Shown: in pieces, positions 29,293 through 37,721 of the stretch
Numbering within the stretch: the first letter of the stretch is position 1
Layout: every line of letters begins with the position of its first letter
From: a bacterium 336/3
GTDB taxonomy: Bacteria > Bacteroidota > Bacteroidia > Cytophagales > Thermonemataceae
Assembly (NCBI GenBank): GCA_001281695.1
Contig: LJIE01000001.1
Coordinates: 130,107 to 194,106 of the forward strand
Length of the DNA stretch: 64,000 nt
Reading direction: 5' to 3'
The notes under the pieces: model-generated
The model's database searches: none
What the model was told of the DNA's origin: nothing
Seen by the model: the letters and a program-made list of their open reading frames with translations, nothing else
Translations under genes and position numbers: made by a program

Positions 29293-29814
29293 ATGTCTCT
29301 TTATCAGAAACCTTTAGCTGGAGAATACCCTCCTTATGCAGAAACATATATTCAGCATATAAATAACGACAACATATTGGATGTTCTTCAAGAACGAATC
29401 AAGATTGTAAAGCAAATATACAACCAAATTGATGAGCAAAAAGCAAATTTTAGATATGCCCCTGAAAAATGGAGTATTAAAGAAGTTTTGTTGCACGTTG
29501 TAGATACTGAACGTATTTTTGCTTACAGAGCTATTTCTATTGCTCGTGGAGATACAAGATCTTTAATGGGCTTTGACCAAGACACTTTTGTACAACACTC
29601 TCTCGCAGATAAAAGAACTCTATCATCAATTATTGAGGAGTTTGAAGCAATAAGAATCAGTAATATCAGTTTATTTAAAAATATAGATGCCAGTGCATTA
29701 AACTTAAAAGGAAATGCAAATGGCTATGATGTAACACCTCTTGCCATTGCCTTCATGCTTGCAGGACATGAAATCCATCATACAAAAATCATTTTAGAAA
29801 GATATCTAGTCTAA
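29293..29814 (+). CDS. DinB-family (YfiT-like) putative metal-dependent hydrolase
   Basis: The 173-residue four-helix bundle protein has the DinB/YfiT histidine pattern: KWSIKEVLLHVVDTERIFAYR (first His, helix 2) and AFMLAGHEIHHTKIILERYL (paired His, last helix), which bind a divalent metal. Members act as thiol transferases or hydrolases. The specific reaction is unknown. The ATG at 29293 is chosen because homology-like sequence begins at SLYQKPLAGEYP; the frame is open another 35 codons upstream but that part overlaps the promoter region. The enoyl-CoA hydratase gene follows 20 bases later. Confidence 0.85.
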   Translation: MSLYQKPLAGEYPPYAETYIQHINNDNILDVLQERIKIVKQIYNQIDEQKANFRYAPEKWSIKEVLLHVVDTERIFAYRAISIARGDTRSLMGFDQDTFVQHSLADKRTLSSIIEEFEAIRISNISLFKNIDASALNLKGNANGYDVTPLAIAFMLAGHEIHHTKIILERYLV

Positions 29815-29834
29815 AAAAACAAACCAAAGTATTT

Positions 29835-30617
29835 ATGAAAGTATTTAACAATTTATTGTGGGTGTTGGAAGATGGTATTCTTACACTTTCTATTAATAGA
29901 GAAAGTAAACTGAATGCTCTTAATATAGAAACCTTAGCAGAATTAAGAAATGCTTTTCAATCTATCTATGATGATGACAGCATTAGAGGCGTTATTTTAA
30001 CAGGTTCAGGAGAAAAAGCCTTTGTAGCTGGAGCTGATATTTCTGAGATTGCCCAACTTACAGAAGTCAATAGTAGAAAATTTGCAGAAGAGGGTCAAGA
30101 AATTTTTTTAGCAATCGAAAACTGTCCTAAACCTGTCATTGCTGCTGTCAATGGTTTTGCATTAGGCGGTGGTTGCGAAATAGCTATGGCATGCCATATT
30201 CGTTTAGCTTCCGAAAATGCAAAATTTGGTTTACCTGAAATTAAGCTAGGTATTTTACCTGGTTATGGAGGCACACAACGTATGCCTTTGATTGTTGGCA
30301 AAGGGAAAGCCCTTGAAATGATGCTTACTGGAGACATGATTCCCGCACAAGAAGCTTTGCAGTGGGGATTAGTCAATTATGTACTTGCAAGCAAAGAAGA
30401 GCTTATTGCAAAAGCCAAAGAACTTCTTAAAAAAATCATAAAAAATAGTCCTTCTGCAGCTGAACTAATTATTACAGCTGTAAATGCAGGCGTATATAAC
30501 GAGGCTGGTTATCAGGCTGAGGCAAATTCATTTTTAAAAGCTACTCGTTCAGAAGACTTTAGAGAAGGGACAAGTGCTTTTTTAGAAAAAAGAGAGCCTA
30601 AATTTACAGGAAAATAA
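29835..30617 (+). CDS. enoyl-CoA hydratase/isomerase family protein
   Basis: The 260-residue crotonase-fold enzyme has the CoA-binding segment GSGEKAFVAGADISE, the oxyanion region PVIAAVNGFALGGGCEIAMACHI, and GLPEIKLGILPGYGGTQRM containing the second catalytic Glu position. Length and motifs match short-chain enoyl-CoA hydratase of beta-oxidation or butyrate-type pathways. The stop codon is immediately followed by the ATG of the macro-domain gene, so the two are translationally linked. No thiolase or acyl-CoA dehydrogenase is adjacent. Confidence 0.93.
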   Translation: MKVFNNLLWVLEDGILTLSINRESKLNALNIETLAELRNAFQSIYDDDSIRGVILTGSGEKAFVAGADISEIAQLTEVNSRKFAEEGQEIFLAIENCPKPVIAAVNGFALGGGCEIAMACHIRLASENAKFGLPEIKLGILPGYGGTQRMPLIVGKGKALEMMLTGDMIPAQEALQWGLVNYVLASKEELIAKAKELLKKIIKNSPSAAELIITAVNAGVYNEAGYQAEANSFLKATRSEDFREGTSAFLEKREPKFTGK

Positions 30618-31217
30618 ATGCAAATTATTTTATCAGCTATAAGCTCTAAAATGATAGAGGCTTGGTGTGAATTCTTTGAGAATGAACCCAATGTCTTAAT
30701 TAAAGAAGGAGATATCACTCAAATTGAATGTGATGCAGTAGTAAGCCCTGCCAATTCATTTGGTTTTATGGATGGCGGTTTAGACTATGCTCTTTCTGAA
30801 AGATTTGGTTGGGATTTAGAGAAAAAACTACAAGCTATTATCAAGAATCTACCAGAAGGTGAACTTCTTGTAGGGCAGTCTCTAATTTTAGAAACAGGAG
30901 ATGCAAAAGTTCCTTATCTAATTTCCGCACCAACCATGAGAGTTCCTACGAACTTTAATATAGATACATCTATCAATGCTTATTTAGCTATGAAAGCAGT
31001 ATTAATTAAGGTAAAGAATGATTCTAAAATCAATTCTGTAGCTATCCCAGGGCTTTGTACAGGAGTTGGACGAATGCAACCTATCATAGCTGCAAGACAA
31101 ATGTATATTGCATATAAAGAAATTATTTTAGAACAAAAAATGGATTTTTCAAATTTTGGAGATGCTCAAAAATATCATTGGAATATCAATCCACAAGGTA
31201 TGATTTGGACACATTAA
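30618..31217 (+). CDS. macro domain protein (ADP-ribose-binding)
   Basis: The 199-residue protein is a single macro domain: GDITQIECDAVVSPANSFGFMDGGLDYALSE gives the ADP-ribose adenine and distal-ribose loops, and VAIPGLCTGVGRM the phosphate loop. Such proteins bind or hydrolyse ADP-ribose, ADP-ribosyl modifications or O-acetyl-ADP-ribose. The LCTGVGRM form resembles phage- and bacteria-type macro proteins rather than MacroD. It starts directly at the stop of the enoyl-CoA hydratase gene and shares a TAATG junction with the ketoacyl synthase gene. Confidence 0.87.
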   Translation: MQIILSAISSKMIEAWCEFFENEPNVLIKEGDITQIECDAVVSPANSFGFMDGGLDYALSERFGWDLEKKLQAIIKNLPEGELLVGQSLILETGDAKVPYLISAPTMRVPTNFNIDTSINAYLAMKAVLIKVKNDSKINSVAIPGLCTGVGRMQPIIAARQMYIAYKEIILEQKMDFSNFGDAQKYHWNINPQGMIWTH

Positions 31218-32212
31218 TGCACCAAACCATTTTTTATAAAAACCATCCTAATATGTACCTATATGCAATGGGTTCTTATGTACCCGAAAAAACAATAGAT
31301 AATAGTTATTTTAGTGATATTACAGGTTTGAGTGAAGATTGGTTTTTATCTCGAACAGGTATTCAGACACGTAGAAAAGCAAGTATTGAAGAAAATACAC
31401 ATACTTTAGCTATCAAAGCTATTGAAAATTTAATGCATAATAACCAAATAGTTCAAAAACAAGAAATTGATTTAATTGTAGGAGCAACTTACACTCCTTA
31501 TGACACGATACATACCTTAGCTCATCATGCTCAAAAGTATTTGAATATATATGACATTCCTGTTGTTTCTATTTCTACGGCTTGTTCATCTTTTATCAAT
31601 GCTATTGAGATAGTGGAAGGTTATTTTGCTACCAATAAAGCTGAAAATGCATTGGTAGTTGCCTCAGACCATAATACAGCTTATAGTGATGAAACAGATA
31701 AAACCAGTGGACATTTGTGGGGTGATGGTGCTTCGGCTGTTGTAATTCGTAAAGAACGCCCTGAAAATTTGCCTTATTTCAAAATCCTTGACATCATCAC
31801 AGGTGGTGGAGGAGGCTTAGGAAAAGCTACTGATAGTGTATTTTTAAGACCTATCAATGAGGGATTTATGATGAATAATGGCAAAGATGTTTTTATACAT
31901 GCATGTGAATACATGGCAGGGTTTAGTAAAAAAATCTTAGCAAAAAATAATAAGACCATTACAGACGTAGCATGGTTCATTCCACATCAGGCAAATTTGC
32001 GTATTACTCAAAATGTTGCTGAAAATTTGGGTTTATCTATGGAAAAAGTTGTTTCTAACATTCAGTATTTGGGTAATACTGGTTGTGCAGGTTGTGCTAT
32101 TGCTCTTACAGAAAATGCATCAAGATATAAACATAAAGATCTAATTGTAATGAGTGTTTTTGGAGGTGGTTATTCGTATGGTTCAATGCTTTTAGAATAT
32201 ATTAATGAATAG
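31217..32212 (+). CDS. beta-ketoacyl-ACP synthase III-like enzyme
   Basis: The 331-residue thiolase-fold condensing enzyme has an intact triad: Cys123 in ISTACSSFINA, His257 in FIPHQANLRI and Asn287 in YLGNTGCAGC. SEDWFLSRTGIQTRRKAS matches the FabH N-terminal region, and GDGASAVVI and SVFGGGYSYGSMLLE are also typical. It condenses an acyl-CoA with malonyl-ACP or a related donor. Because it sits outside the usual fatty-acid cluster it may serve a specialised lipid or secondary product. The ATG at 31217 overlaps the macro gene stop by one base; an ATG at 31253 (MYLYAMGSYVPE) is an equally plausible start. Confidence 0.88.
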   Translation: MHQTIFYKNHPNMYLYAMGSYVPEKTIDNSYFSDITGLSEDWFLSRTGIQTRRKASIEENTHTLAIKAIENLMHNNQIVQKQEIDLIVGATYTPYDTIHTLAHHAQKYLNIYDIPVVSISTACSSFINAIEIVEGYFATNKAENALVVASDHNTAYSDETDKTSGHLWGDGASAVVIRKERPENLPYFKILDIITGGGGGLGKATDSVFLRPINEGFMMNNGKDVFIHACEYMAGFSKKILAKNNKTITDVAWFIPHQANLRITQNVAENLGLSMEKVVSNIQYLGNTGCAGCAIALTENASRYKHKDLIVMSVFGGGYSYGSMLLEYINE

Positions 32213-32215
32213 AGT

Positions 32216-33058
32216 ATGTATGCTATTTGCCTTTTAGATATAAGCCCCATACGCAGAGAGGCTTCTGATAAATCGGAACAAGTAAGTCAATTACGATTTG
32301 GAGAAATTTTTGAAATTAAGGAAGTTTCTGAAAATAAGAAGTGGTACAAAATATTAACTTATTTTGACAATTATGAAGGTTGGGTAGATAGTTTACAAAT
32401 TCATGAAATTTCTCAAGAATATTTTGAAAGCTATCAGAAAAATACCCACAAACACAAGATTGTCAGTAATATCCAAGCATCTTGTTATTTGTTAGATACC
32501 AAAAGCAATATCATAAACTTTATGTGTTTGACGAAAGGAGCTATTTTGCCATTTTTTTGGATACAAGAAGATAAAAAAAATCATTTGAAACCCAGAAACA
32601 AAGCTTTTTTTGAAGTAGATGGTAAAACCTTTTGGTATAAAGGTAATGTATTTGACAACACAGAAATCAACACTAAAAAACTCATTTCAAGAGCTTTAAC
32701 ATACAAAAACATTCCTTACTTATGGGGAGGAAAAAGTTTTTTTGGAGCGGATTGTTCTGGTTTCGTACAAGAAATATTCAAAAGTTTCTCAAAATTTATC
32801 CCTCGTGATGCCTATCAGCAAGCTGAAATAGGAGAAAATATTCAAGACTTAAAAGATATAAAAACTGGTGATGTAGTGTTTTTCCAAAGAGATGGCAGGG
32901 TTGTTCATGTGGGAATAGCTTGGATTCAAAATAAAAACCTCCAGATTATACATGCAAGAGGAAAAATACGAGTTGATAAACTTGACCAAACAGGTATTTG
33001 GGATGCAGAGAAAACAGAATACTCTCATCATTTACATAGCATTCGTAGAATATTTTGA
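32216..33058 (+). CDS. NlpC/P60 cysteine peptidase with SH3-like N-terminus
   Basis: The 280-residue protein has two bacterial SH3-like segments (about 5-65, ending EGWVDSLQI, and 80-145) and a C-terminal NlpC/P60 domain with catalytic Cys180 (GADCSGFVQ), His231 (VVHVGIAW) and His246 (IIHARG). It is similar in layout to YkfC-type gamma-D-glutamyl-diamino acid endopeptidases that cleave cell-wall peptides. No signal peptide is visible, which favours a cytoplasmic muropeptide recycling role. It starts three bases after the ketoacyl synthase stop. Confidence 0.88.
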   Translation: MYAICLLDISPIRREASDKSEQVSQLRFGEIFEIKEVSENKKWYKILTYFDNYEGWVDSLQIHEISQEYFESYQKNTHKHKIVSNIQASCYLLDTKSNIINFMCLTKGAILPFFWIQEDKKNHLKPRNKAFFEVDGKTFWYKGNVFDNTEINTKKLISRALTYKNIPYLWGGKSFFGADCSGFVQEIFKSFSKFIPRDAYQQAEIGENIQDLKDIKTGDVVFFQRDGRVVHVGIAWIQNKNLQIIHARGKIRVDKLDQTGIWDAEKTEYSHHLHSIRRIF

Positions 33059-33131
33059 TTTCTCGTATTTTTTTCTAAAATTGCTTTTTTATATCTAACT
33101 TACTCCCAAAATCTAAACTTACCGATTCCCT

Positions 33132-33770
33132 ATGAGTATAGAACTTAATAAAAAAACGGGTATTAATCTAAGCAAAGGCAGCAAAATATCTTTAGAAAAA
33201 GAAGGCAAAAAACTAGAAGAAGTGTGTATTGGCTTGAACTGGGGAGCTATTAAAAAAGCTGTATTATTCAATTTATTTAAGCAAACTGTAGCTGTTGATT
33301 TGGATGGTAGTGTAACCATGTACGATGAGAGCAGACAAATCTTAGAAACTGTATATTACAGAAAACTTCGTTCCAAAGATGGAGCTATCAGCCATAGTGG
33401 AGATGATAGAGATGGAGACATTTATGGTGATGATGGTTTAGATAATGAAGTAATTGAAGTAAAACTTACTCAGGTAAATCCAAAAGTAAAGTATATTGTC
33501 TTTTATTTGAATTCTTATAATGGACAAGACTTTGCTGATATTCCTTATTCTAAAATCAGAATATTTGAAGGTTCTGCTAAACGAGTAGATTCTGTATTTG
33601 CTACTTTTAACCTTTCAGCAGAAGAAACTTTCAGAGGCAATGTTTCTATGGTTTTGGGTAAGCTAGTTAGAAATGGAAATAATTGGGAGTTTACAGCTAT
33701 TGGAGAGGCAACTCCTACCAAAAACATTGATGAAACAATTTTATACGTTCAAAATAATTATTTGAATTAA
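33132..33770 (+). CDS. TerD-family protein
   Basis: The 212-residue TerD-domain protein has INLSKGSKISLEK and IGLNWGAIKK at the start, an acidic calcium-binding stretch (SGDDRDGDIYGDDGLDNE) in the middle and the ENIEGVT-equivalent beta core after it. TerD proteins bind calcium and occur in tellurite/phage-resistance and stress gene sets. No other ter genes are nearby, so the gene is an orphan here. Compared with classical TerD the ATFNLSAEETFRGNVSMVLG region is well kept. A small plug-domain gene follows four bases later. Confidence 0.85.
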   Translation: MSIELNKKTGINLSKGSKISLEKEGKKLEEVCIGLNWGAIKKAVLFNLFKQTVAVDLDGSVTMYDESRQILETVYYRKLRSKDGAISHSGDDRDGDIYGDDGLDNEVIEVKLTQVNPKVKYIVFYLNSYNGQDFADIPYSKIRIFEGSAKRVDSVFATFNLSAEETFRGNVSMVLGKLVRNGNNWEFTAIGEATPTKNIDETILYVQNNYLN

Positions 33771-33774
33771 AATT

Positions 33775-34215
33775 GTGAGATTTTTATTCGTACTTTTTTT
33801 ATTGCCATTGTTCTCTTTTGGGCAAAAAGTTTATAACTTTTTACCTAAAACAAATCGTCCATTCATTGAAAATTCTGCAAAAAAATATACCCCTGTGTAT
33901 GGTAACATTTTCAAAATAAAGAGTGACAGTATTATTCAGAAACCTAAAAAAATAGTTTGTATTGGTGTTAATATTATGCATACACCTAAAGGAATAGTTT
34001 ATATTGATAGTATTAGGAAAAGTTATGAACCTTTATATGTTATCAATGACATCCCTGTCGATAAAAACAAATTCACAGATATCAATCTAAAAGATATAAA
34101 AAGCATAAAAATATTGAAAGATGGTTATGCACTCGCTCTTTATGGATACAATGGAGCAAATGGTGTTGTGGTTGTCACTACAAAAAAAGAAAGAAAGAAA
34201 CAAAAAAGCTCTTAA
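33775..34215 (+). CDS. orphan secreted TonB-plug-like protein
   Basis: The 146-residue protein starts at a GTG with a signal peptide (MRFLFVLFLLPLFSFGQ). Its second half (about residues 84-136) reads like the plug of a SusC/RagA receptor: EPLYVINDIPV, LKDIKSIKILKDGYALALYGYNGANGVVVVTTKK. No beta-barrel follows; the protein ends in a basic tail (KKERKKQKSS). Small plug-only proteins may compete with receptors or act as signalling or TonB-binding modules, but I know no proven function. It lies four bases after terD and ends at a strong terminator. Confidence 0.75.
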   Translation: MRFLFVLFLLPLFSFGQKVYNFLPKTNRPFIENSAKKYTPVYGNIFKIKSDSIIQKPKKIVCIGVNIMHTPKGIVYIDSIRKSYEPLYVINDIPVDKNKFTDINLKDIKSIKILKDGYALALYGYNGANGVVVVTTKKERKKQKSS

Positions 34216-34232
34216 AAAGAGCTTTTTTGTTT
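34202..34232. terminator. bidirectional terminator after plug-like gene
   Basis: A 12-base-pair stem (34202-34213 with 34217-34228), three-base AAA loop, and flanking A and T runs lie between convergent genes. Its symmetry suits both transcripts. Confidence 0.87.
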
Positions 34233-35294
34233 TTAATCTTCTAAAGCATTATTCATAAAAGTTGTTTTGAGCATGAGCCAAAATAAAAATACAATGAAAG
34301 CCCAAATCAAATAGATTCTATAATAATCTTTAGATTGAACATAATTAATTTCCATAATTTCGGATTTCTCATAAGTTGAGATTTTATCAAAGGCTTTTTG
34401 TAATGATATTGCATCATCTGCTCTAAAAAATGCTCCTTGTGTTGTAGTTGCCATTTGCTTCATAGTTGCCTCATCAATAGAATTTTCATACATAGCTGGT
34501 TTTCCTAAGGCATCTTTTCCATAAGGAACTTGTTCGTTTCTGCTGGCAGCAATGATACTATAAATTTTAATCTGTTTTTCTTTGGCAATTTGACATGCTT
34601 CCAAAGGCTGTACTTTCCCAGCATTGTTATCTCCATCACTCAATAATATCACTACTTTCGATTTGGCATTGCTCTGCTCCAAACGGTTGATAGACACAGC
34701 CAAAGCATCCCCTAAGGCTGTTCCTTCACTTTCAGTCATATTAATTTGAACTTCCTGAGAAAGGTACTGTTTAAGTAAATCGTAGTCTGTGGTGAGTGGA
34801 ACAAGCGTAAAAGCTTCTCCAGAAAAAACAACCAAACTAATTCTATCTTCATATAATCTACTTTCAATAAATTTTTTAGCTGTTTCAATACAAACTTGCA
34901 ATCTATTGGGACTATAATCTTCATAAAGCATAGATTCCGAAATATCCAATGCTAGTACAATATCAATCCCCTCAGAATAACGTTCTATCTTTTCATTAAC
35001 TTTTTGTGGCCGAGCTAATGCAATAGCTATTAGACATAAACAAAGCATTAAAATTCCATCAGGTATAAATCTAAGCCAAGTTCTTTTTCTGAGTTTGGTA
35101 ATATTCTGAGGCAAAACCATTTCAAACTTTTGTTTGATTGGCAAAGCCAAGAGCCATCTAAAAAATGGCAGAAGTAATAAAAATGGTATAGTATATAACC
35201 AAATAGGATTTTGCCAAACATATTCTTTCCATGTTTTGGGCAAAAACCAATCTAATTTATACCAGCCTTCAGTTTCTAAAAGAAATAATAACAC
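34233..35294 (-). CDS. VWA-domain membrane protein, BatA-like
   Basis: The 353-residue protein has two N-terminal hydrophobic segments (WLYTIPFLLLLPFF and GILMLCLCLIAIAL), a VWA domain with MIDAS motif DISESM, a second metal residue region (EGTALGDALAVS) and LSDGDNNAG, then a C-terminal helix (IYLIWAFIVFLFWLML). This is the BatA layout from Bacteroides aerotolerance loci, normally found after moxR and before batB. Here neither neighbour is present. The GTG at 35294 is the only start that keeps the first helix. It lies downstream of the acetate kinase gene but is separated from it by a terminator. Confidence 0.82.
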   Translation of the reverse strand: MLLFLLETEGWYKLDWFLPKTWKEYVWQNPIWLYTIPFLLLLPFFRWLLALPIKQKFEMVLPQNITKLRKRTWLRFIPDGILMLCLCLIAIALARPQKVNEKIERYSEGIDIVLALDISESMLYEDYSPNRLQVCIETAKKFIESRLYEDRISLVVFSGEAFTLVPLTTDYDLLKQYLSQEVQINMTESEGTALGDALAVSINRLEQSNAKSKVVILLSDGDNNAGKVQPLEACQIAKEKQIKIYSIIAASRNEQVPYGKDALGKPAMYENSIDEATMKQMATTTQGAFFRADDAISLQKAFDKISTYEKSEIMEINYVQSKDYYRIYLIWAFIVFLFWLMLKTTFMNNALED

Positions 35295-35314
35295 CTAATT
35301 TTGAAGTATTTTGT

Positions 35315-35358
35315 TAAAAAATAGACCTTTACAATATAAAAATATTATAAAGGTCTAA
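35315..35358 (-). terminator. terminator of the acetate kinase-PduL gene
   Basis: TAGACCTTTA (35322-35331) pairs with TAAAGGTCTA (35348-35357), with a further five pairs after one mismatch. On the minus strand the hairpin is followed by TTTTTT, as expected for factor-independent termination. Confidence 0.78.
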
Positions 35359-35383
35359 GAATATTTAGTTTTTATATACAAAA

Positions 35384-37198
35384 CTATCCAATTTTTTTCT
35401 TGGTGAGCATGCCACCAGCTTCTGTAAGCATTAAAGAACCTTCAGCCCCTTGATTGAGTTCAGCAGCATTGGCTTCATCTGTATCTATGTGCATTTCGAG
35501 TTTAAATTTCTCAGATACACGAATAAGTACATTTCCGAATGTCAAACCCCTTTCTTGGTTTTCGATACGAATTTCAACAATATCCTTATCCTTTACCCCA
35601 AAATATTCTGCATCTTCTGGGTGCATATGAATGTGTCTCCAAGCACATATTACACCTTCTTTCAAATCTAATTTTCCGTTGGGTCCAATAAGTGTAAGCC
35701 CTGGTGAGCCTTCTACATGCCCCGACTCACGAATAGGAGCATCAATGCCCAAGAAAAACTCATCTGTTCTTGAAATTTCTACTTGATCTTTGGGGCGAGT
35801 AGGTCCTAAAATACGTACTTTTTCAATTTTATTTTTAGGTCCAACAAGCGTAAGCATTTCTTTACAAGCAAACTGCCCTGGTTGTGAGAGAGGCTTGTGT
35901 TCAGTAAGTTGATAACCTTTTCCAAACAAAATATCTACACTTTCTTGTGTAAGGTGAATATGACGAGCCGAAACAGCAATGGGAATACTTCTAGGTCCTT
36001 GGTCTTTAAGTTTAGCAGATTTTATCAGTTTGGCAGATTGTTCTGCAATAGCTAATTGTTCGTCTGTTTTTACTACTAAAATTTTACAAAGGCTATTTGA
36101 TGCTGAAATTTCTTCTACATTTTCTACCCCAATAAACTTGAGCATTTTATTCTTATTATCATCTAAAATTGCTCTCATAAAATTAAGCTTTTGAACAACT
36201 TTATGACGTAAGGATGTACTATTTTCACCTATTCCTGCTGTAAAAATAAGAACATCAGCACCACCCATTACAGCAGCATAAGAACCTATATATTTACGCA
36301 AGCGATGTACAAACATTTCAATGGCTAATTGAGCATTGACATCACCTTCAGCAGCTTTTTCTTCTAAATCTCTCATATCATTACTCCCAGCAATACCCTT
36401 CATTCCACTATCTTTATTAAGCATATCACTGATTTCCTGCCATGTTTTTCCCTCTTTCTCCATAAGGTAGGTAATAATTCCAGCATCTAAATCACCGCTA
36501 CGAGTACCCATCACAAGCCCTTCGAGTGGAGTCATTCCCATACTGGTTTCCACAGATAGCCCATGCTCAATAGCACAAACACTTGCTCCATTTCCCAAAT
36601 GACATGAAATTATTCTCAAATCGTGAATATCAGTTCCTAAGTAATCTGCTGCTTGCTTTGCTACATATTGGTGACTTGTTCCATGAAATCCATAACGCTC
36701 AATATGATGTTTATCAATTAGGCTCTTGGGTAAAGCATAATTTTTTGCTTTTGGAGGAAGTGTACTATGAAAAGCTGTATCAAAAACTGCAACATGAGGT
36801 ATATCAGGAAAGAATTTTTTAGCAATTTTAACACCCAATAAATTAATTGGATTGTGTAGTGGGGCTAAACTTTTCAATTCATCTATTTGTTTTTCAACAT
36901 CTTCTGTAATAACTACAGGCTCATCAAATATTTTACCTCCATGTACAACTCTATGTCCAACACCTTTTAGTAAAGAGGCATCCAATTTCTTAATGAGGAG
37001 AGGAAATGCAAAAGAAAGAGTCTGATCATGTCCACTGCCTGGGCAACTTAAAACTTCCTCGCTATCCGAAAATTTAAGTTTGGGTTGAGCATCAGATATT
37101 CTATCTACGCTCATCACAATTACTCTTTTACCTGATGTTAAATCTATTACTTCTGCTTTTACAGAAGAACTTCCACAATTTACAACTAAAATTTGCAT
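35384..37198 (-). CDS. acetate kinase fused to PduL-type phosphotransacylase
   Basis: The 604-residue protein has residues 1 to about 395 as acetate kinase: NCGSSSVKAEV, GHRVVHGG, ERYGFHGTSH, CHLGNGASV, GTRSGDLDAG and TAGIGENS. Residues about 405-600 are a PduL phosphate acyltransferase with both metal-binding motifs, ARHIHL (His413, His415) and RHIHMHPEDA (His522, 524, 526). The combined chain would convert acetyl-CoA plus phosphate to acetyl phosphate and then to acetate plus ATP, or the reverse. Both halves look complete for their families (about 400 and 210 residues). No separate pta gene is adjacent. Confidence 0.92.
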   Translation of the reverse strand: MQILVVNCGSSSVKAEVIDLTSGKRVIVMSVDRISDAQPKLKFSDSEEVLSCPGSGHDQTLSFAFPLLIKKLDASLLKGVGHRVVHGGKIFDEPVVITEDVEKQIDELKSLAPLHNPINLLGVKIAKKFFPDIPHVAVFDTAFHSTLPPKAKNYALPKSLIDKHHIERYGFHGTSHQYVAKQAADYLGTDIHDLRIISCHLGNGASVCAIEHGLSVETSMGMTPLEGLVMGTRSGDLDAGIITYLMEKEGKTWQEISDMLNKDSGMKGIAGSNDMRDLEEKAAEGDVNAQLAIEMFVHRLRKYIGSYAAVMGGADVLIFTAGIGENSTSLRHKVVQKLNFMRAILDDNKNKMLKFIGVENVEEISASNSLCKILVVKTDEQLAIAEQSAKLIKSAKLKDQGPRSIPIAVSARHIHLTQESVDILFGKGYQLTEHKPLSQPGQFACKEMLTLVGPKNKIEKVRILGPTRPKDQVEISRTDEFFLGIDAPIRESGHVEGSPGLTLIGPNGKLDLKEGVICAWRHIHMHPEDAEYFGVKDKDIVEIRIENQERGLTFGNVLIRVSEKFKLEMHIDTDEANAAELNQGAEGSLMLTEAGGMLTKKKIG

Positions 37199-37313
37199 AT
37201 ATATTTTGTTTGAGTTGAAACGAAATCTCTACAAGTTTAATAAAAAAAAGTAGTCTAAAATAATGAGATAAATCAATTATTTATGAAACTTTTTATTCTA
37301 AACTTTACAAAGT

Positions 37314-37664
37314 CTATTGTTTTGCTCTAAACTCATTTCCCCAAACTGCCATAGCTTGCAATACTGGTAATGTTTTTTTGCCCCAATCTGTCAAACTATA
37401 TTCTACTCTTGGTGGTATTTCTGCAAATACTTGTCTGTGAATAATTCCATTTCGTTCCAAATCTCTTAATTCTTGTGTAAGCATTGTTTTGGTAATCAAT
37501 GGCATAGAACGTTGCATATCTCCAAAACGGCAAATACCCTCAGAAATCAGATAAATGATGATAGGTTTCCAACGTCCACCTATAATGCTGGTGGTATATG
37601 TAACAGGGCAAGTTTCAGGCGAGCAAACAAACATTGCAATTTTTTTTGTTTTTTCTTTAATCAT
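37314..37664 (-). CDS. HxlR-family transcriptional regulator
   Basis: The 116-residue winged-helix protein has the HxlR landmarks: Cys near the N-terminus (CSPETCPV), IIGGRWKPIIIYLI, RFGDMQRSMPLITKTMLTQELRDLERNGIIHR and the wing PPRVEYSLTDWGKKTLPVL. HxlR/YodB regulators respond to electrophiles or aldehydes, some through the N-terminal Cys; this protein has two there. It is divergent from the NAD(P)-binding oxidoreductase gene, and the shared intergenic region has a perfect inverted repeat, so it probably controls that gene and itself. Confidence 0.92.
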   Translation of the reverse strand: MIKEKTKKIAMFVCSPETCPVTYTTSIIGGRWKPIIIYLISEGICRFGDMQRSMPLITKTMLTQELRDLERNGIIHRQVFAEIPPRVEYSLTDWGKKTLPVLQAMAVWGNEFRAKQ

Positions 37665-37721
37665 AAAACATTAATAATCAACATTGGTATGAAAAACATT
37701 ACTATGTAATTTTATTTTTAC

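Noticed and set aside
30618-31217. Macro domain as part of a DarT-DarG-type ADP-ribosylation toxin-antitoxin system
   Set aside because: No DarT-like gene precedes it; the upstream gene is a clear enoyl-CoA hydratase.
33132-34215. TerD as part of a tellurite/phage-resistance island
   Set aside because: No terB, terC, terZ, ATP-grasp or helicase genes are near; a single TerD gene is not enough.
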